DNA of 64,000 nt from Thermomicrobium sp. CFH 73360 (GCF_023806465.1 NZ_JAMSLS010000006.1:1-64000), one strand, 5' to 3'; counted from the stretch's first letter, positions 33,789-43,291 are shown. A program made the numbers and translations. The notes: generated by a model from the sequence alone, not told the origin.

Positions 33789-34390
33789 AGGAGTTCCCCT
33801 GGTGGCTGATCCAGCTGGGGCGCGCCGGTGGAGGGCGGGCAATCGGCGTGTTGGCAGTCTGGCTGGGTTGGGAACGGTTGACTGAGTTCGTCTGGCGGCC
33901 ACAGCACGTCCGGTCAGGAGGGTTCTTCCGCTATCGAATCGTCCACTATCGCGGGCCAGCGAAGACGCTCGCAGACGGAACGCGCATCGAGCCAGGCGAC
34001 CGGGTGGTGGAGCTCCACTTCGACAATCGGCGCCTGCTCGCCCTTTCCCTCACGGGCGCACAACTGCCGTGGGAACTCTTAAAGCTGGCTCGGGAGGACT
34101 TGGCCGAACTGGCCTGTCGCATCGCCCGAGGAGAACTCGACGAGGTGAAGGCACTCGTCGGAATCACCCTGTTTGCGCGAGCGGGGCGACGACTCGGATT
34201 TGAGGTACACCCGCTACCACCGACCTGGTACACGCGCTTACAACGCTTCTTTTTTGTGGGGCTGGTTGCCGTCTATCACCCGCTCGGCTGGCGGATGGCC
34301 GAGCGCTACCGTGAGCGAGCCTGGCCGGGTGAGGCCTGGATGAGCAGAAAGACGCTCGTCCTTCGCTACAGGACTGACTGCCGACGATGA
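33785..34390 (+). CDS. YkoP-like domain protein
   Basis: The protein of about 200 residues has the pattern of the YkoP family found beside polysaccharide deacetylases and glycosyltransferases: RYRIVHYRGPAKTLADGT, EPGDRVVELHFDNRRL, VKALVGITLFARAGRRLGFE and GEAWMSRKTLVLRY. A hydrophobic segment lies near residue 150. Its molecular function is unknown. The start is unclear: the frame has no ATG near the stop of the previous gene; a CTG at 33785 (CTGA overlap) or a GTG at 33848 behind GGAGGG are possible. The 3' end overlaps the convergent VKOR gene by 25 nt. Confidence 0.65.
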   Translation: MKEFPWWLIQLGRAGGGRAIGVLAVWLGWERLTEFVWRPQHVRSGGFFRYRIVHYRGPAKTLADGTRIEPGDRVVELHFDNRRLLALSLTGAQLPWELLKLAREDLAELACRIARGELDEVKALVGITLFARAGRRLGFEVHPLPPTWYTRLQRFFFVGLVAVYHPLGWRMAERYRERAWPGEAWMSRKTLVLRYRTDCRR

Positions 34391-34860
34391 GCACGCGGGG
34401 GCGATCCAACTCCGCGGTCGGACACCGGCTCCTCACGCAATACCTGGCGTAATCCCCAGGACTCGACAAGGAAAAGTGCGGTCACGAGAACAGCGCTCGC
34501 CACGCACCACTGACAAATTGCGTTGATGACAAAGAGTTCCAGGTACGTGAGGTAGCCCGAGTAGAGCGTTCCGGCAAGCGCAATCCCGGCATTGGCACTC
34601 GTAAGCACGTCTGCCTGTCGCCACCAGCGCCAGCGAGCCAACGACACAGCAAAGAGGGCGAGATACATGAGAAGACCAAGGAGAGCAATCGGGACCCCGG
34701 CGATCTTGGCGTACGGACTGTTCTGCACCGTGGAACAATCCCCGAGGCCACAGACCAGCAGAGATTGGTCGTAGGCAACGACAGTCAGATAACCAGCGAC
34801 CCCAATCCCGGCTAGGGCAAGCACGGCGGAGGTAAGCGACCAACGTGGCAAACGGTTCAT
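34366..34860 (-). CDS. Vitamin K epoxide reductase family (VKOR) membrane protein
   Basis: A 164-residue protein with four membrane helices. It carries the paired loop cysteines CGLGDCSTVQNSPYA (about 37-42) and the CQWC active site in the fourth helix region (about 125). VKOR re-oxidises DsbA-type proteins and passes electrons to quinone, replacing DsbB. The ATG overlaps the stop of the DsbA gene (ATGA), so the pair is translated together as a disulfide-forming system in the envelope. Confidence 0.85.
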   Translation of the reverse strand: MNRLPRWSLTSAVLALAGIGVAGYLTVVAYDQSLLVCGLGDCSTVQNSPYAKIAGVPIALLGLLMYLALFAVSLARWRWWRQADVLTSANAGIALAGTLYSGYLTYLELFVINAICQWCVASAVLVTALFLVESWGLRQVLREEPVSDRGVGSPPRAHRRQSVL

Positions 34861-35618
34861 GGTAATGCTTCCTCAATCCGCTGTGTCAGATCACCCAAGC
34901 TCCGGATGGTGAAGGGAGCGCTGCCATTGACACTGAACGACGGGGTAGCGCGGACGCCGAGCGACTGCGCCTCCCGGATCATTTGCTGGACTTCTTCCTT
35001 ATGCGTCCCGTCGCGTAGGCAGCTACGAAATTGCCCAACATCAAGCCCAACGACGCGAGCGATCTCCTCAAGACGACGGTCACTGAAGGCACCCACGTTC
35101 TCACCCGTCTGGTTGGCATAGAGTGCCGCGTGAAACTCCCAGAACTTCCCTTGGTCAAGTGCACAGTAGGCCGCCTCAGCAGCGCGCGTGGATTCCGCCC
35201 CGATAAAGGCGAAGTCACGGAACTCCCACCGCACCTTTCCGGTTGCGATGTACTGTTCAACGATCGTGGGGAAGAAACGTTGCTCGAAGCTCTTGCAGGC
35301 TGGACACTGGTAGTCACCCCACTCAATGACGTGGACAGGCGCGTTCGGATCACCCAGGAAGCGGCCATCATGAGGGACACTGGTGTACTTGGAGACGTCT
35401 GGCATCTGGACAGCCGCGACCTCCTGAGCGCTGCGCTGGCTCCACCAGATGCCGATTCCAACCGCCACCAGCGCAATGACGATCGGGACGATTACCAGGA
35501 GGAGGCGGCGTTGGCGAGCACGACGCTCGGCCTCACGCTTGCGCTGAGCACGCCGCGACAACCGCTCCTGCTCTGCACGTGACCCGGCTCTCGGCGGAAG
35601 TTCACGAGACGTCGACAT
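34857..35618 (-). CDS. Membrane-anchored DsbA-family disulfide oxidoreductase
   Basis: A 253-residue protein with a basic, helical N-terminus (about 10-40), one membrane helix (about 42-62, LLLVIVPIVIALVAVGIGIW) and a DsbA/BdbD thioredoxin domain. The active site is WGDYQCPACKSFE, with FRDFAFIG and the cis-Pro segment ATPSFSVNGSA. It introduces disulfides in exported proteins and is served by the adjacent VKOR. Start at 35618; the ribosome site (GGAAGG) is modest. Confidence 0.85.
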   Translation of the reverse strand: MSTSRELPPRAGSRAEQERLSRRAQRKREAERRARQRRLLLVIVPIVIALVAVGIGIWWSQRSAQEVAAVQMPDVSKYTSVPHDGRFLGDPNAPVHVIEWGDYQCPACKSFEQRFFPTIVEQYIATGKVRWEFRDFAFIGAESTRAAEAAYCALDQGKFWEFHAALYANQTGENVGAFSDRRLEEIARVVGLDVGQFRSCLRDGTHKEEVQQMIREAQSLGVRATPSFSVNGSAPFTIRSLGDLTQRIEEALP

Positions 35619-35959
35619 AGTCCAAGCCTTCCGTCGTTCTATTCCGTTTCCATCGGCCGGAATGGTACCAGAGGACAACACCGAAACGCGGCACGCCGGA
35701 ACAGGAGACGTTCCGGTCTGGTGAGATCACGAGTGTCGTCTCTGGAAGCACGTTCACCTTGATCCCGTGTTGCGGCAATCCCTGGCTGAGTCGCCTGTTC
35801 GGTATGGCACCATGGAACTTCGAAGATCCCACCCGGGTGAACAAAGCCAGTGGGTTCGGTTCCTGCAAGCAGGCACGAGTGTCTGTGGACAGAGACTGAG
35901 GAGCGCTACCCGCACGGAGTGTTGTCGAGAGCGTAGACTGGTGCAGCGAGGGGTACTGT
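35619..35959. other. Divergent intergenic region
   Basis: This separates the DsbA-VKOR operon from the HEAT-like gene. I see no gene and no clear -35/-10 pair on either strand. Confidence 0.3.
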
Positions 35960-36919
35960 ATGGAGCAGGGACCATTTCGCGACGAGCCACCGTGGACAAC
36001 CTGTGAGCTGCCATACCCGGCGGGTGGCATTTCGGCAGCAGTTGCAACATCCAGCGGCCGGCGCTGGCTGCGGCTCACGGTGCTTCCCCAGCTTTCTCCG
36101 AAGGCTGCCGCTCCACTCGCAGAACAGCTGCTGGCTTTCCGCGAAGATTTTTCCCCCCTCCGACGAGACCGCTCCACTGGGCTGGTCGTCCAACGTCTTG
36201 CGCGTCCAACGCTTCTGGAACACGCCGAATGGCTGGCAGGGAGCAACGCGGCACTCGCCCTGTGGGAGCGGTTGGCCACGGAGGGACTGAGCGTACTCGT
36301 CACCGTGGCACTGCGTGTCCTCCGCCGCGGAACACCACAGGCGCGGGAAACCGTGCTCACACTACTGGTCGCCGACCCTACACGGGAGGTCGCACTCCCG
36401 CACTGGGCCGAACGAGCGCTCCTCATGGTCGCGCTGGCAGATCCAGATGACGTGGTACGGGGACTGGCAGCTGAGACGGCAGCCACCCAGCTACCAGAAC
36501 TTCTGCTTTCTGCCTGGCGCACATGGGTGCGAGATCCATGCCAACGCGTGCGGCGTGCGACGTGGGCTGTTGTCCTCAGACGACGGAGCCACGCCGTGCC
36601 GGCTGCGCAAGAGCTTCTGACTGAGGAGGGAGCACGAGCGCCAGTGCGAGCCGATGCCCTTTGGGCACTGGGGCAAATCCTCTCGACATCGGAATTCGCA
36701 CCAATTCTCGCTGCCTGCATCCAACATCCGGCCCGAGAGCTAGCGGAAGTCGCTGCCGAACTTCTCTGGACACAGCACCGGCACCCCCTCCCCGCTCAAG
36801 CGGCGCTGAAGAGTCCTCATGCATCGGTACAGACAATTGGAGCATGGCTGCTCCACCCACAGCGTGGCTCGCCAGCTGCCGGTGGTGCTCGCCCAGGGAT
36901 GCCACTGCCCCTGGTATAA
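35960..36919 (+). CDS. HEAT-like helical repeat protein
   Basis: A 319-residue soluble protein made mostly of amphipathic helix pairs, seen as AERALLMVALADPDDVVRGL, QRVRRATWAVVLRRRSHAV and VRADALWALGQILSTSEFAP. This is the spacing of HEAT/PBS-type repeats used for protein binding. The first 60 residues are different and may fold separately. GCGAGGGG precedes the ATG. No operon partner is visible, and no enzymatic site can be seen. Confidence 0.55.
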   Translation: MEQGPFRDEPPWTTCELPYPAGGISAAVATSSGRRWLRLTVLPQLSPKAAAPLAEQLLAFREDFSPLRRDRSTGLVVQRLARPTLLEHAEWLAGSNAALALWERLATEGLSVLVTVALRVLRRGTPQARETVLTLLVADPTREVALPHWAERALLMVALADPDDVVRGLAAETAATQLPELLLSAWRTWVRDPCQRVRRATWAVVLRRRSHAVPAAQELLTEEGARAPVRADALWALGQILSTSEFAPILAACIQHPARELAEVAAELLWTQHRHPLPAQAALKSPHASVQTIGAWLLHPQRGSPAAGGARPGMPLPLV

Positions 36920-37688
36920 GGTCACTGGGCAGGAACATTGGCACAGGCTGCCTGCAGGGAAGAGATGCTCATTCTCTGCTGTGACGCCGAGTCGGTGGGG
37001 AGATGCTGTGCAGCCGTAGTCACGCGCAGGCTGGGGAAGCACTCGCTCGCTGGCGAGGATGTTTCGCGTCGGGGGTAAAGCCGTGATCGATAGCACAGTG
37101 AGCAGAGGATCCGTCACGTGGCAGTTGGGGAAGAGATCACCCCAAGCGAGTAGCGCAAGAGTCAGCCGGCAAACTCCCACCAGGCTCGGTTGCAGCGTTC
37201 CGGAAGCAGAGCAGTGAGTGATGCCGAGCACGTGGATCAGTGAGGGGCATTCCTGCGGTCCTGAGAGACAAGAGCAACCTGCCAGGCTGCAGAAGAGGAA
37301 GCTGATCGTGAGCGTGATGCAAAATGCCCATCAGCACACGTGGGGTTGGCATCACGGTCAGAGAGCCCTCTCCTTCTCGACGATCCTCAACAGTGAGCCC
37401 CTCGACGCGCTTTGCGTCCTGTGGCTCGCCAATCTTTCCAGGCCCCCACTCCTCCCAGGGAGATCGGACGGTGTCTCGCTGCGTTCCGAAAGAGCGTCTT
37501 CCATCGTCGAAGGGGGATGGACGCGACGGCATCGTGTGAGCGGCCTGCAATCACACGACGAGAAATGCACTGCGTCGAACCGGGAAGATTCTCGGACACA
37601 AGAGCTGCGCGCGGCTGACTGCAGTACGAGGCCGGAGCTGCGAGATGTCGATGTGCCAGTTTCAGCCGTATGGATACCTCACGTCGCT
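36920..37688. other. Intergenic region between convergent genes
   Basis: No protein-like ORF with a ribosome site, tRNA or clear T-run terminator is seen in these 770 bp. It lies between the 3' ends of the HEAT-like and replication-initiator-like genes, so it should contain only terminators. Confidence 0.3.
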
Positions 37689-39359
37689 TCATCGTGATCC
37701 GACCTTATCCCATTCGGCGAAGGGGATGACCCGTACTGTCACCGGCCGTTCCATCAGAGCGGAGAGGATCTCACGGACCTCGACGAGCCAACGACGCTCC
37801 AATTGGCGCCGTACCGCGTCACTCGGAACCCCCAGGACCAGCTCGTCTGATGAAGGAGCAGCCAGGAGTCGTGCCGGCCGAATGCACTCCGCAAAGGCAG
37901 ACGGCGGAAGGCGTTCACTCAAGTGCTCCTGAGCGAGTGACCAAATGGCTGCAAGAGCAGGAGATGACTCGGGGAGAGGCGTAGCCCGCTCCGGGGTCCG
38001 GGAATCCGGGGCAACACCAGCATGCTGGGCTAGGTGAGGTAGGGCAAGACGCTGCGCAATCGCTTCCTCCAGCCGTGCAACAAGAAGATCGAGGGTCGGT
38101 GAGGTCAGCAAGTTCTGGAGCGACAGTGCATTGAGAGTGGAAAGAGCGTCCGATGACCGTCCGCTCCCGCCGTGGTTCACTGCGTGGGAAGCTGTGTCGC
38201 TCGCCCGAAGGGAATGACGCGACCAGCGCGAGAGGATCTCTCGGATCCGCTTCGGTGCGACATAGCGCGAGCCGCTGGCCACTGCCTCGCGAATGGCTGC
38301 AACGAGGAGCTCGGCTGCGCTTTGGCCCCGACTTGTCGCAAGTGGGAGAAATTCCCGCTCGAGCTCTGCGAGGAGGGTGCGCTCGAGCGGGGAGGCAGGG
38401 CGGGCATTGGCTGCCTCAAAGCAGGTGACAACCTCCGGCGACGGTTCGAGCAGTGGACCGGCGGCATCGGCGGGTGGGAAATCCGGGGCAGGAGAAACGC
38501 TCGTCGTAGTCGTTGCCAAAGCTTGGTTATACGTTCTGTCGGCTGGAGCAACACTGCTTGCCTCCTCTCTGTTGGACGGGCCAACTGTGGTTTGGCTTTC
38601 TCGAGGCAGAGCATGGTTGGAGGGAGCAACAACGGCTGGCGAACCGTTGTTGCTGTCATCAACACTGGTTGAGGAACCATCGTTGCTCTGTGCAACCGTG
38701 GATGGTGTCTCAGTGGACACCTGCGCGGCCTTCCGTCGGGCATGACCAGCGCGAGTGCGAGCGGAGAAGCGGGCATCTTCGGCTGCGGCACGGGCAGCAA
38801 GTTGCTGCCAGAGTGGGTTGCGGCGGACGATGGGAAGGATTTGGTGCCAGACATTCTCGCGGTCGATCGGGGCGAAGCGGGGCGAAAAGATGTGGCGGAT
38901 GTAGCGATACACTGCTTCGTCGCGCGTGGCGAGTTCCACGACGCGCAGGACGGCCTCAGCGCTGAGCACAAACCCTTCGGGGCGATCTTTGACTCGATAG
39001 AAATTATGCGGTACCCGCCAGCGGCGACCGGCCTCGTCGGTGCGTGTGACCATTTCCTTCCGGATCTCAATGAGATCGAGCGCGACGAGGATTTTGTTGA
39101 TGGTGATGAGTTCGGCACGATCCTCACCGTAGAAGGCAGCCTCGGCCTGCTGGGAGGGGAAGGCGTAGCCGCGATAGGGCGAATGCTCGCGACGATCGGT
39201 CCAGACAGTGTAGGAGTTGAGCAACCCCACACCTTTGAGCCCGATCAGGGGTGCGAACTGGGTGATGATGGTGTTCCAGTGCCAGAACCAGCCGCGTCGG
39301 CGACTGTCCTCGCCGCTTCGCTCCTGTTGGTCGGCTGGGGCCACCGGGCGATCGGACAT
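37689..39359 (-). CDS. Replication-initiator-like protein with C-terminal DnaA domain I
   Basis: The 556-residue protein has an N-terminal module (about 20-190, GWFWHWNTIITQFAPLIGLK and SYTVWTDRREHSPYRGYAFP) of the winged-helix type seen in plasmid and phage replication proteins. A long Ser/Thr/Pro-rich linker (about 225-330), a helical region, and a C-terminal domain (about 465-545) follow. The C-terminus matches DnaA domain I: IWSLAQEHLSERLPPSAFAE, LVLGVPSDAVRRQLERRW, VTVRVIPF. DnaA domain I binds DnaB helicase and other DnaA molecules, so this protein could recruit helicase to an origin. Start at 39359 behind GAAGGGGCCAGAGG; the frame is open further upstream to 39581. Confidence 0.6.
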   Translation of the reverse strand: MSDRPVAPADQQERSGEDSRRRGWFWHWNTIITQFAPLIGLKGVGLLNSYTVWTDRREHSPYRGYAFPSQQAEAAFYGEDRAELITINKILVALDLIEIRKEMVTRTDEAGRRWRVPHNFYRVKDRPEGFVLSAEAVLRVVELATRDEAVYRYIRHIFSPRFAPIDRENVWHQILPIVRRNPLWQQLAARAAAEDARFSARTRAGHARRKAAQVSTETPSTVAQSNDGSSTSVDDSNNGSPAVVAPSNHALPRESQTTVGPSNREEASSVAPADRTYNQALATTTTSVSPAPDFPPADAAGPLLEPSPEVVTCFEAANARPASPLERTLLAELEREFLPLATSRGQSAAELLVAAIREAVASGSRYVAPKRIREILSRWSRHSLRASDTASHAVNHGGSGRSSDALSTLNALSLQNLLTSPTLDLLVARLEEAIAQRLALPHLAQHAGVAPDSRTPERATPLPESSPALAAIWSLAQEHLSERLPPSAFAECIRPARLLAAPSSDELVLGVPSDAVRRQLERRWLVEVREILSALMERPVTVRVIPFAEWDKVGSR

Positions 39360-40639
39360 CCTCTGGCCCCTTCCCGCACTCCGCTCGTTCTCTAGCATAG
39401 AGGCACGCGCTACTTGAATCAAGGCAGCAGTCCCTTTCATCACATTCTTCACGCAGTACCTCCTTTGCTCCACCTCGTTCAGTGGGCGCTCTCTGTGGTG
39501 GGGGTGTGCTCTCCAATACCAGTCCTCTGCCAGGAAAGCCATGACGCGGCGATCGCCATTCGGAGGTGGAGGGGATCGCATCGGCGGTGCGTGTGGCCGA
39601 GACGATGGAAAGTGCCGGAGGAGCTGCGTCCTGTGAGGATGTTTTTGCGGAAGATGGCGCGGATGCTGTGAGGAAGGCTCGTTCCCTGGGTAAGAGTGCT
39701 AGCTGCGGGATTGCGGCTGTGTTGCCTCTTTTGCAGCGATCGGTGCGAATGGTGGACGAAGCGAGCTGGGCGAGCACCCCCGACGTACGATTCCCAAGCC
39801 CGCACGCTGCTCGCCGCTGCGCAGTTCTGCTCCCCAAGAAGAAACACTGTTTTTGTGGGCGGAAAGCGGACAAAGTCGACTGTGGAGGAATCACTGGAGC
39901 AGTCGATCCTGTGCAGGTGAGAAAATCGCCCAGGCTGGCGCACTTTGGAGCCGGGCCGGATTGCCGCCTCTGATGAGGCTGCTACCGTCGTCTCCCTTGC
40001 CTCTCGCGTGATGAGTATGACATGGTCGATGCGTATCGCGGATACGAGTTTGACGTACCGTGCCGGATCGCTTCGTGCACGCTGGCGTGCCGACCAAGTT
40101 GTTACGCAGGCGATTGGGGCGTTCCAGGAACCATCACAGAATGGAGTTTGCTGTGAAATATTGGAAGGCAGAGCCAAGAATCGTCCAAGAGGTGGAGAAC
40201 ACAGGCCGACGGCGGGAGCACACTCATGCTCCCGTGGATCCAGCACGCAGAATTTCGGAATTGTGGTGTGATCGATGGGTTGTGGTTCGGAGCGCAGCAG
40301 AGCGTGCTGTGTTGCGGTGCTGAGCGAGTGGTGAAGTGCAAAAGGGGCGTTGCCCTGCGCGAGGAACGTTCGCGTGCCTATCCAGTCGCTGTCTCGCGGA
40401 CAACTCGCGTCAGCGGTCGATGGCGCGTCCTCGTCGCTTGAAGTAAGTGGATGTCTCGCTCGGGTGGCAATCCCTGGAACGGCCAGATGCAGGCAGCAGA
40501 GCAGGACCACAAACACGAACAGGCTGTGGGCTGTGGACACCTCGAGGTTCCAAAGACGATCTTGGTCCGAAGTGCGCACAGCGGAAAGGCAACCGTCGTG
40601 CGCGTGACTCGTTACTGGAAGAACGCATGGAACTATCAC
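39360..40639. other. Large gene-poor divergent region
   Basis: About 1.3 kb between two divergent genes, one of them replication-related. A 422-codon minus-strand frame crosses it, but its product is Ser, Arg, His and Cys rich and lacks any pattern, so I treat it as chance. Structures seen are a perfect palindrome CGTATC-GCG-GATACG (40032-40046) and a GGCTGTGG tandem near 40523. I find no iteron array or exact DnaA box. Confidence 0.35.
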
Positions 40640-40668
40640 TTGCGCAGCCACTGGAAAGGTGCTAGTAT
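40640..40668 (+). promoter_or_regulatory. Promoter of the winged-helix gene
   Basis: TTGCGC (40640-40645) and TAGTAT (40663-40668) are 17 nt apart, about 32 bp before the ATG at 40700. Confidence 0.5.
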
Positions 40669-40699
40669 AGTCGCGTGAGGATGTACGGGAGGAGTGGAG

Positions 40700-41476
40700 A
40701 TGGCCATTCTCTTGCCCTATCGTACCGATCCGCGCTTGTTGTTCCAAGTGCTCGAGTACGCCAAGGGACGTGGAGTTGATCGCAGTGTTTTGGAGGCCCG
40801 CTTGGGAGGTGGAGAGCCGCTGCGTGAGACGTTGAATGCGCTGGAGCAGTTGGGGTTGATCGAGCGGGATGACGCCGAGGTGCGCTTGACCGAGATTGGA
40901 CGGCGACTTGCCTACGCCACAGATGCGGCGGAGCGCCGACGGGAGCTCGCGCGGGTCGTCCTGAGCTATCCACCCTACGGGGGCGCGATCGAACGAGCAC
41001 TCCGCGAGGGACTCAGTGTCATGGATGGGCCGTGGGTCGAGCGGGTCTGGCAGGTAGAGCTGCGCCTCGGACAGCCGCGCAACCGAGTCGAGGAGGCGCG
41101 CACGTTCTTCTTCAAGCTTGCTGAGGAGGCTGGGCTGGGCGTCTTCCGCCGTGGTGTGCGGGGCCAGCCGTCGCGGCTGGTCCTTGCACCGGCTCTCGAA
41201 GAGCAGGTTCGAGTACTCCGCCCGTTACTGGCGCGAGCGGAACCGTTGCGGGATGTTTCAGAAGAGGCAGGCGAGGAACAGACCGAACACGCGGAGGTCC
41301 AGTCGGAGATGTCACGACGCCTCGCCGGGGAGGGGACAAGTGAAGCGGCCGGTCGCGTGCCGGTCACGGTGACTATGACAGTGACCGTCGATCTCACGAT
41401 GTGGGAACTCGAAAAGATTGAGGCGTTCTTGCGCCTTCTGGGGCTGGTGCCCGAGGGCGTGCGGCTGTCACGGTAA
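40700..41476 (+). CDS. Winged-helix-like protein of unknown function
   Basis: The 258-residue protein begins with two helical, wHTH-like segments. The first is RLLFQVLEYAKGRGVDRSVL and the second LRETLNALEQLGLIERDDAE, ending in a beta-wing LTEIGRRLAY. A second similar fold may occupy about 70-170 (FFFKLAEEAGLGVFRRGVRG). The acidic linker (about 180-220) leads to a short C-terminal alpha-beta piece with VPVTVTMTVTVDLTMWELEK. This looks like a DNA-binding or AAA-associated winged-helix protein. ATG at 40700 has GGGAGGAGTGG upstream. It is followed by a bidirectional terminator. Confidence 0.5.
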   Translation: MAILLPYRTDPRLLFQVLEYAKGRGVDRSVLEARLGGGEPLRETLNALEQLGLIERDDAEVRLTEIGRRLAYATDAAERRRELARVVLSYPPYGGAIERALREGLSVMDGPWVERVWQVELRLGQPRNRVEEARTFFFKLAEEAGLGVFRRGVRGQPSRLVLAPALEEQVRVLRPLLARAEPLRDVSEEAGEEQTEHAEVQSEMSRRLAGEGTSEAAGRVPVTVTMTVTVDLTMWELEKIEAFLRLLGLVPEGVRLSR

Positions 41477-41502
41477 ACGAGGGATAGCAAGAAGTTGTCT
41501 GC

Positions 41503-41533
41503 GCACGGTGCCGCTCCGAGAGCGGCATCGTGC
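41503..41533. terminator. Bidirectional terminator hairpin
   Basis: GCACGGTGCCGCT (41503-41515) pairs with AGCGGCATCGTGC (41521-41533) over 13 bp, with one G-U pair and a 5-nt loop, between the convergent winged-helix and mercuric reductase genes. Confidence 0.6.
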
Positions 41534-41638
41534 GGGATGCTGCCGGTACATCTGATCGCCTGGTTGCCGTACTGCTTCCTTGACCGGTCCCTTTCTTCTC
41601 TTCGTTGCGGCGATCGCTCATCCTCGCGTACCAGCTGA

Positions 41639-43291
41639 TCAGGCGCAACACGAGAGGTGCGCAATATCCTGACTGGCGGCAAGAGCCGCGAGGCGCAGAC
41701 CCTCGGCACAGGTCAAGTAAGGGGCGAGGTGCTCGCGTAGGTCATTGAGGGTCAAGCGGTGAGCAATGGCCAGCGCTGCAGCATCGATGAGCTCGCCAGC
41801 CGCACTGGCGACGGCTTGGACGCTGAGCAGGTGCCCACTTTCGCTGTCAGCCAGGACAAGGACACCGCCGTAGGGCTGAAAGTTGACGCGTTCCCGAGCG
41901 ATCACCGCCGCGGGAGCGAAGCCAGTGCGGAGATCGTATCCAGCAGCTATGGCCTGGGCTCGTGTGAGTCCGACCGTGGCGAGTTGCGGGTCGGTAAAGA
42001 GCACGGCCGGGACAGCAGCGAGATTGAACGGCCGGTTCTCCCCGAGGAGTGCGTTTCGTGTGGCAATTCGGCCGGCTGCCGCGGCAACGGAGACGAACTG
42101 AGGGGTGAGCACAACGTCGCCCGCGGCGTAGACGCGCGGATTCGTTGTGCGCAGCGTGGCATCGATGATCGGCGCACCGCGGTTGTCGACAGCGATCTGA
42201 GCAGGAGGAAGATTGAGCGCTTCGGTATTCGGGAGGCGTCCACTGGCCACGAGCACGGCGTCGGCATCGAGTGTCTCTTCGCGTTCTCCTCGGGTGATGA
42301 GGAGGCGTATGCCCGAGGGTGTGCGGTCGATGCGCTGGACCTGCGTGCCGAGCAGAAACTGGAGGCCTTCGCTGGCGAGGGCCTGCTGGAGCGCTTCGGC
42401 GATTTCTGGCTCGACCTCGGGGAGAAGCCGAGGGCGTCGCTGGACAAGCGTTACTGCGGCACCAAGGCGTTGGAACGCTTGGCCAAGTTCAAGCGCGACG
42501 AAGCCAGCACCAAGGATGACGAGAGAACGGGGCAGACGCTCGAGATCGAGCGCGCTGGTGCTGGTCAGAAAGGGGACGTCGAGGAGCCCTGGAAGTGGAG
42601 GAATGGCTGGACGAGCGCCGGTGGCGAGGAGGGTGGCACGGGGTCGGATGCGTCGTTGGCGAACAACCACTGTTTCGGGATCGAGGAAAGAGGCCGTGCC
42701 ACGGATGAGCTCCCAGCCGTAGTAATCGACAAGCGCCTCGTACTTCTCGGCGCGGAGTGCGGCGATCAGCGTATGCTGCTGGCGACGCAGTGCGGCCAGA
42801 TCGACTGCGTCGAGGCTGGTCTCGATGCCACGGTAGGGGTGGGTCGCGGCAAGATGAGCGAGTTCCGCAGCGCGGAGAAAGAACTTGCTTGGAACACAGC
42901 CAGCATTCACGCAGGTGCCGCCGAGCGTACTCTGTTCGACCATGATGACCCGGGCGCCCAGTTGTCGAGCCTCGATCGCTGCAGCGAAGCCGGCGCTACC
43001 GCCACCGATGATCAGGAGATCTGTATCGAAGGTGTGAGAGGCGTTGACGAGTAGCACGCGTTGCCGGTGGAAGTCGCTGCGGGTTGTCTCCGGAGGGTCG
43101 ACAGTGGTCGTTGGAACGTCCCTTGCTTGCTGGAACTCCTGAGACGGACGGAGAAGCCGGCTATGAGGTCGCGTACCATCACGTGGCTGATCAGCAGGGG
43201 AATTGTGCGTCTGGGAGTGGGGAAGTGATTTGTCGTGACAGGTGGGGCAAAGCGCATCTCGGCCGTCGTGGAGCGCTGGCTCATCAGTCAT
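41639..43291 (-). CDS. merA: Mercuric reductase
   Basis: A 550-residue flavoprotein of the pyridine nucleotide disulfide oxidoreductase family. It has the FAD site DLLIIGGGSAGFAAAIEA, the redox pair GGTCVNAGCVPSKF, the NAD(P)H site VILGAGFVALELGQAF, the second FAD site VYAAGDVV and the C-terminal cysteine pair in HLSCCA that delivers Hg(II). It reduces Hg(II) to Hg(0) with NADPH. The N-terminal 85 residues are not the usual heavy-metal-binding domain but a Pro/His/Gln-rich tail with one CPTC. The start at 43291 is behind AAAGGAAGG; a later start, for instance a GTG near the FAD site, cannot be excluded. Confidence 0.85.
   Translation of the reverse strand: MTDEPALHDGRDALCPTCHDKSLPHSQTHNSPADQPRDGTRPHSRLLRPSQEFQQARDVPTTTVDPPETTRSDFHRQRVLLVNASHTFDTDLLIIGGGSAGFAAAIEARQLGARVIMVEQSTLGGTCVNAGCVPSKFFLRAAELAHLAATHPYRGIETSLDAVDLAALRRQQHTLIAALRAEKYEALVDYYGWELIRGTASFLDPETVVVRQRRIRPRATLLATGARPAIPPLPGLLDVPFLTSTSALDLERLPRSLVILGAGFVALELGQAFQRLGAAVTLVQRRPRLLPEVEPEIAEALQQALASEGLQFLLGTQVQRIDRTPSGIRLLITRGEREETLDADAVLVASGRLPNTEALNLPPAQIAVDNRGAPIIDATLRTTNPRVYAAGDVVLTPQFVSVAAAAGRIATRNALLGENRPFNLAAVPAVLFTDPQLATVGLTRAQAIAAGYDLRTGFAPAAVIARERVNFQPYGGVLVLADSESGHLLSVQAVASAAGELIDAAALAIAHRLTLNDLREHLAPYLTCAEGLRLAALAASQDIAHLSCCA

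Noticed and set aside
39479-40747. 422-codon minus-strand frame in the gene-poor region
   Set aside because: Low-quality composition, no ribosome site, and it runs into the opposite-strand winged-helix gene.
41759-43054. 431-codon plus-strand frame across merA
   Set aside because: It is antisense to merA, which has intact redox motifs.
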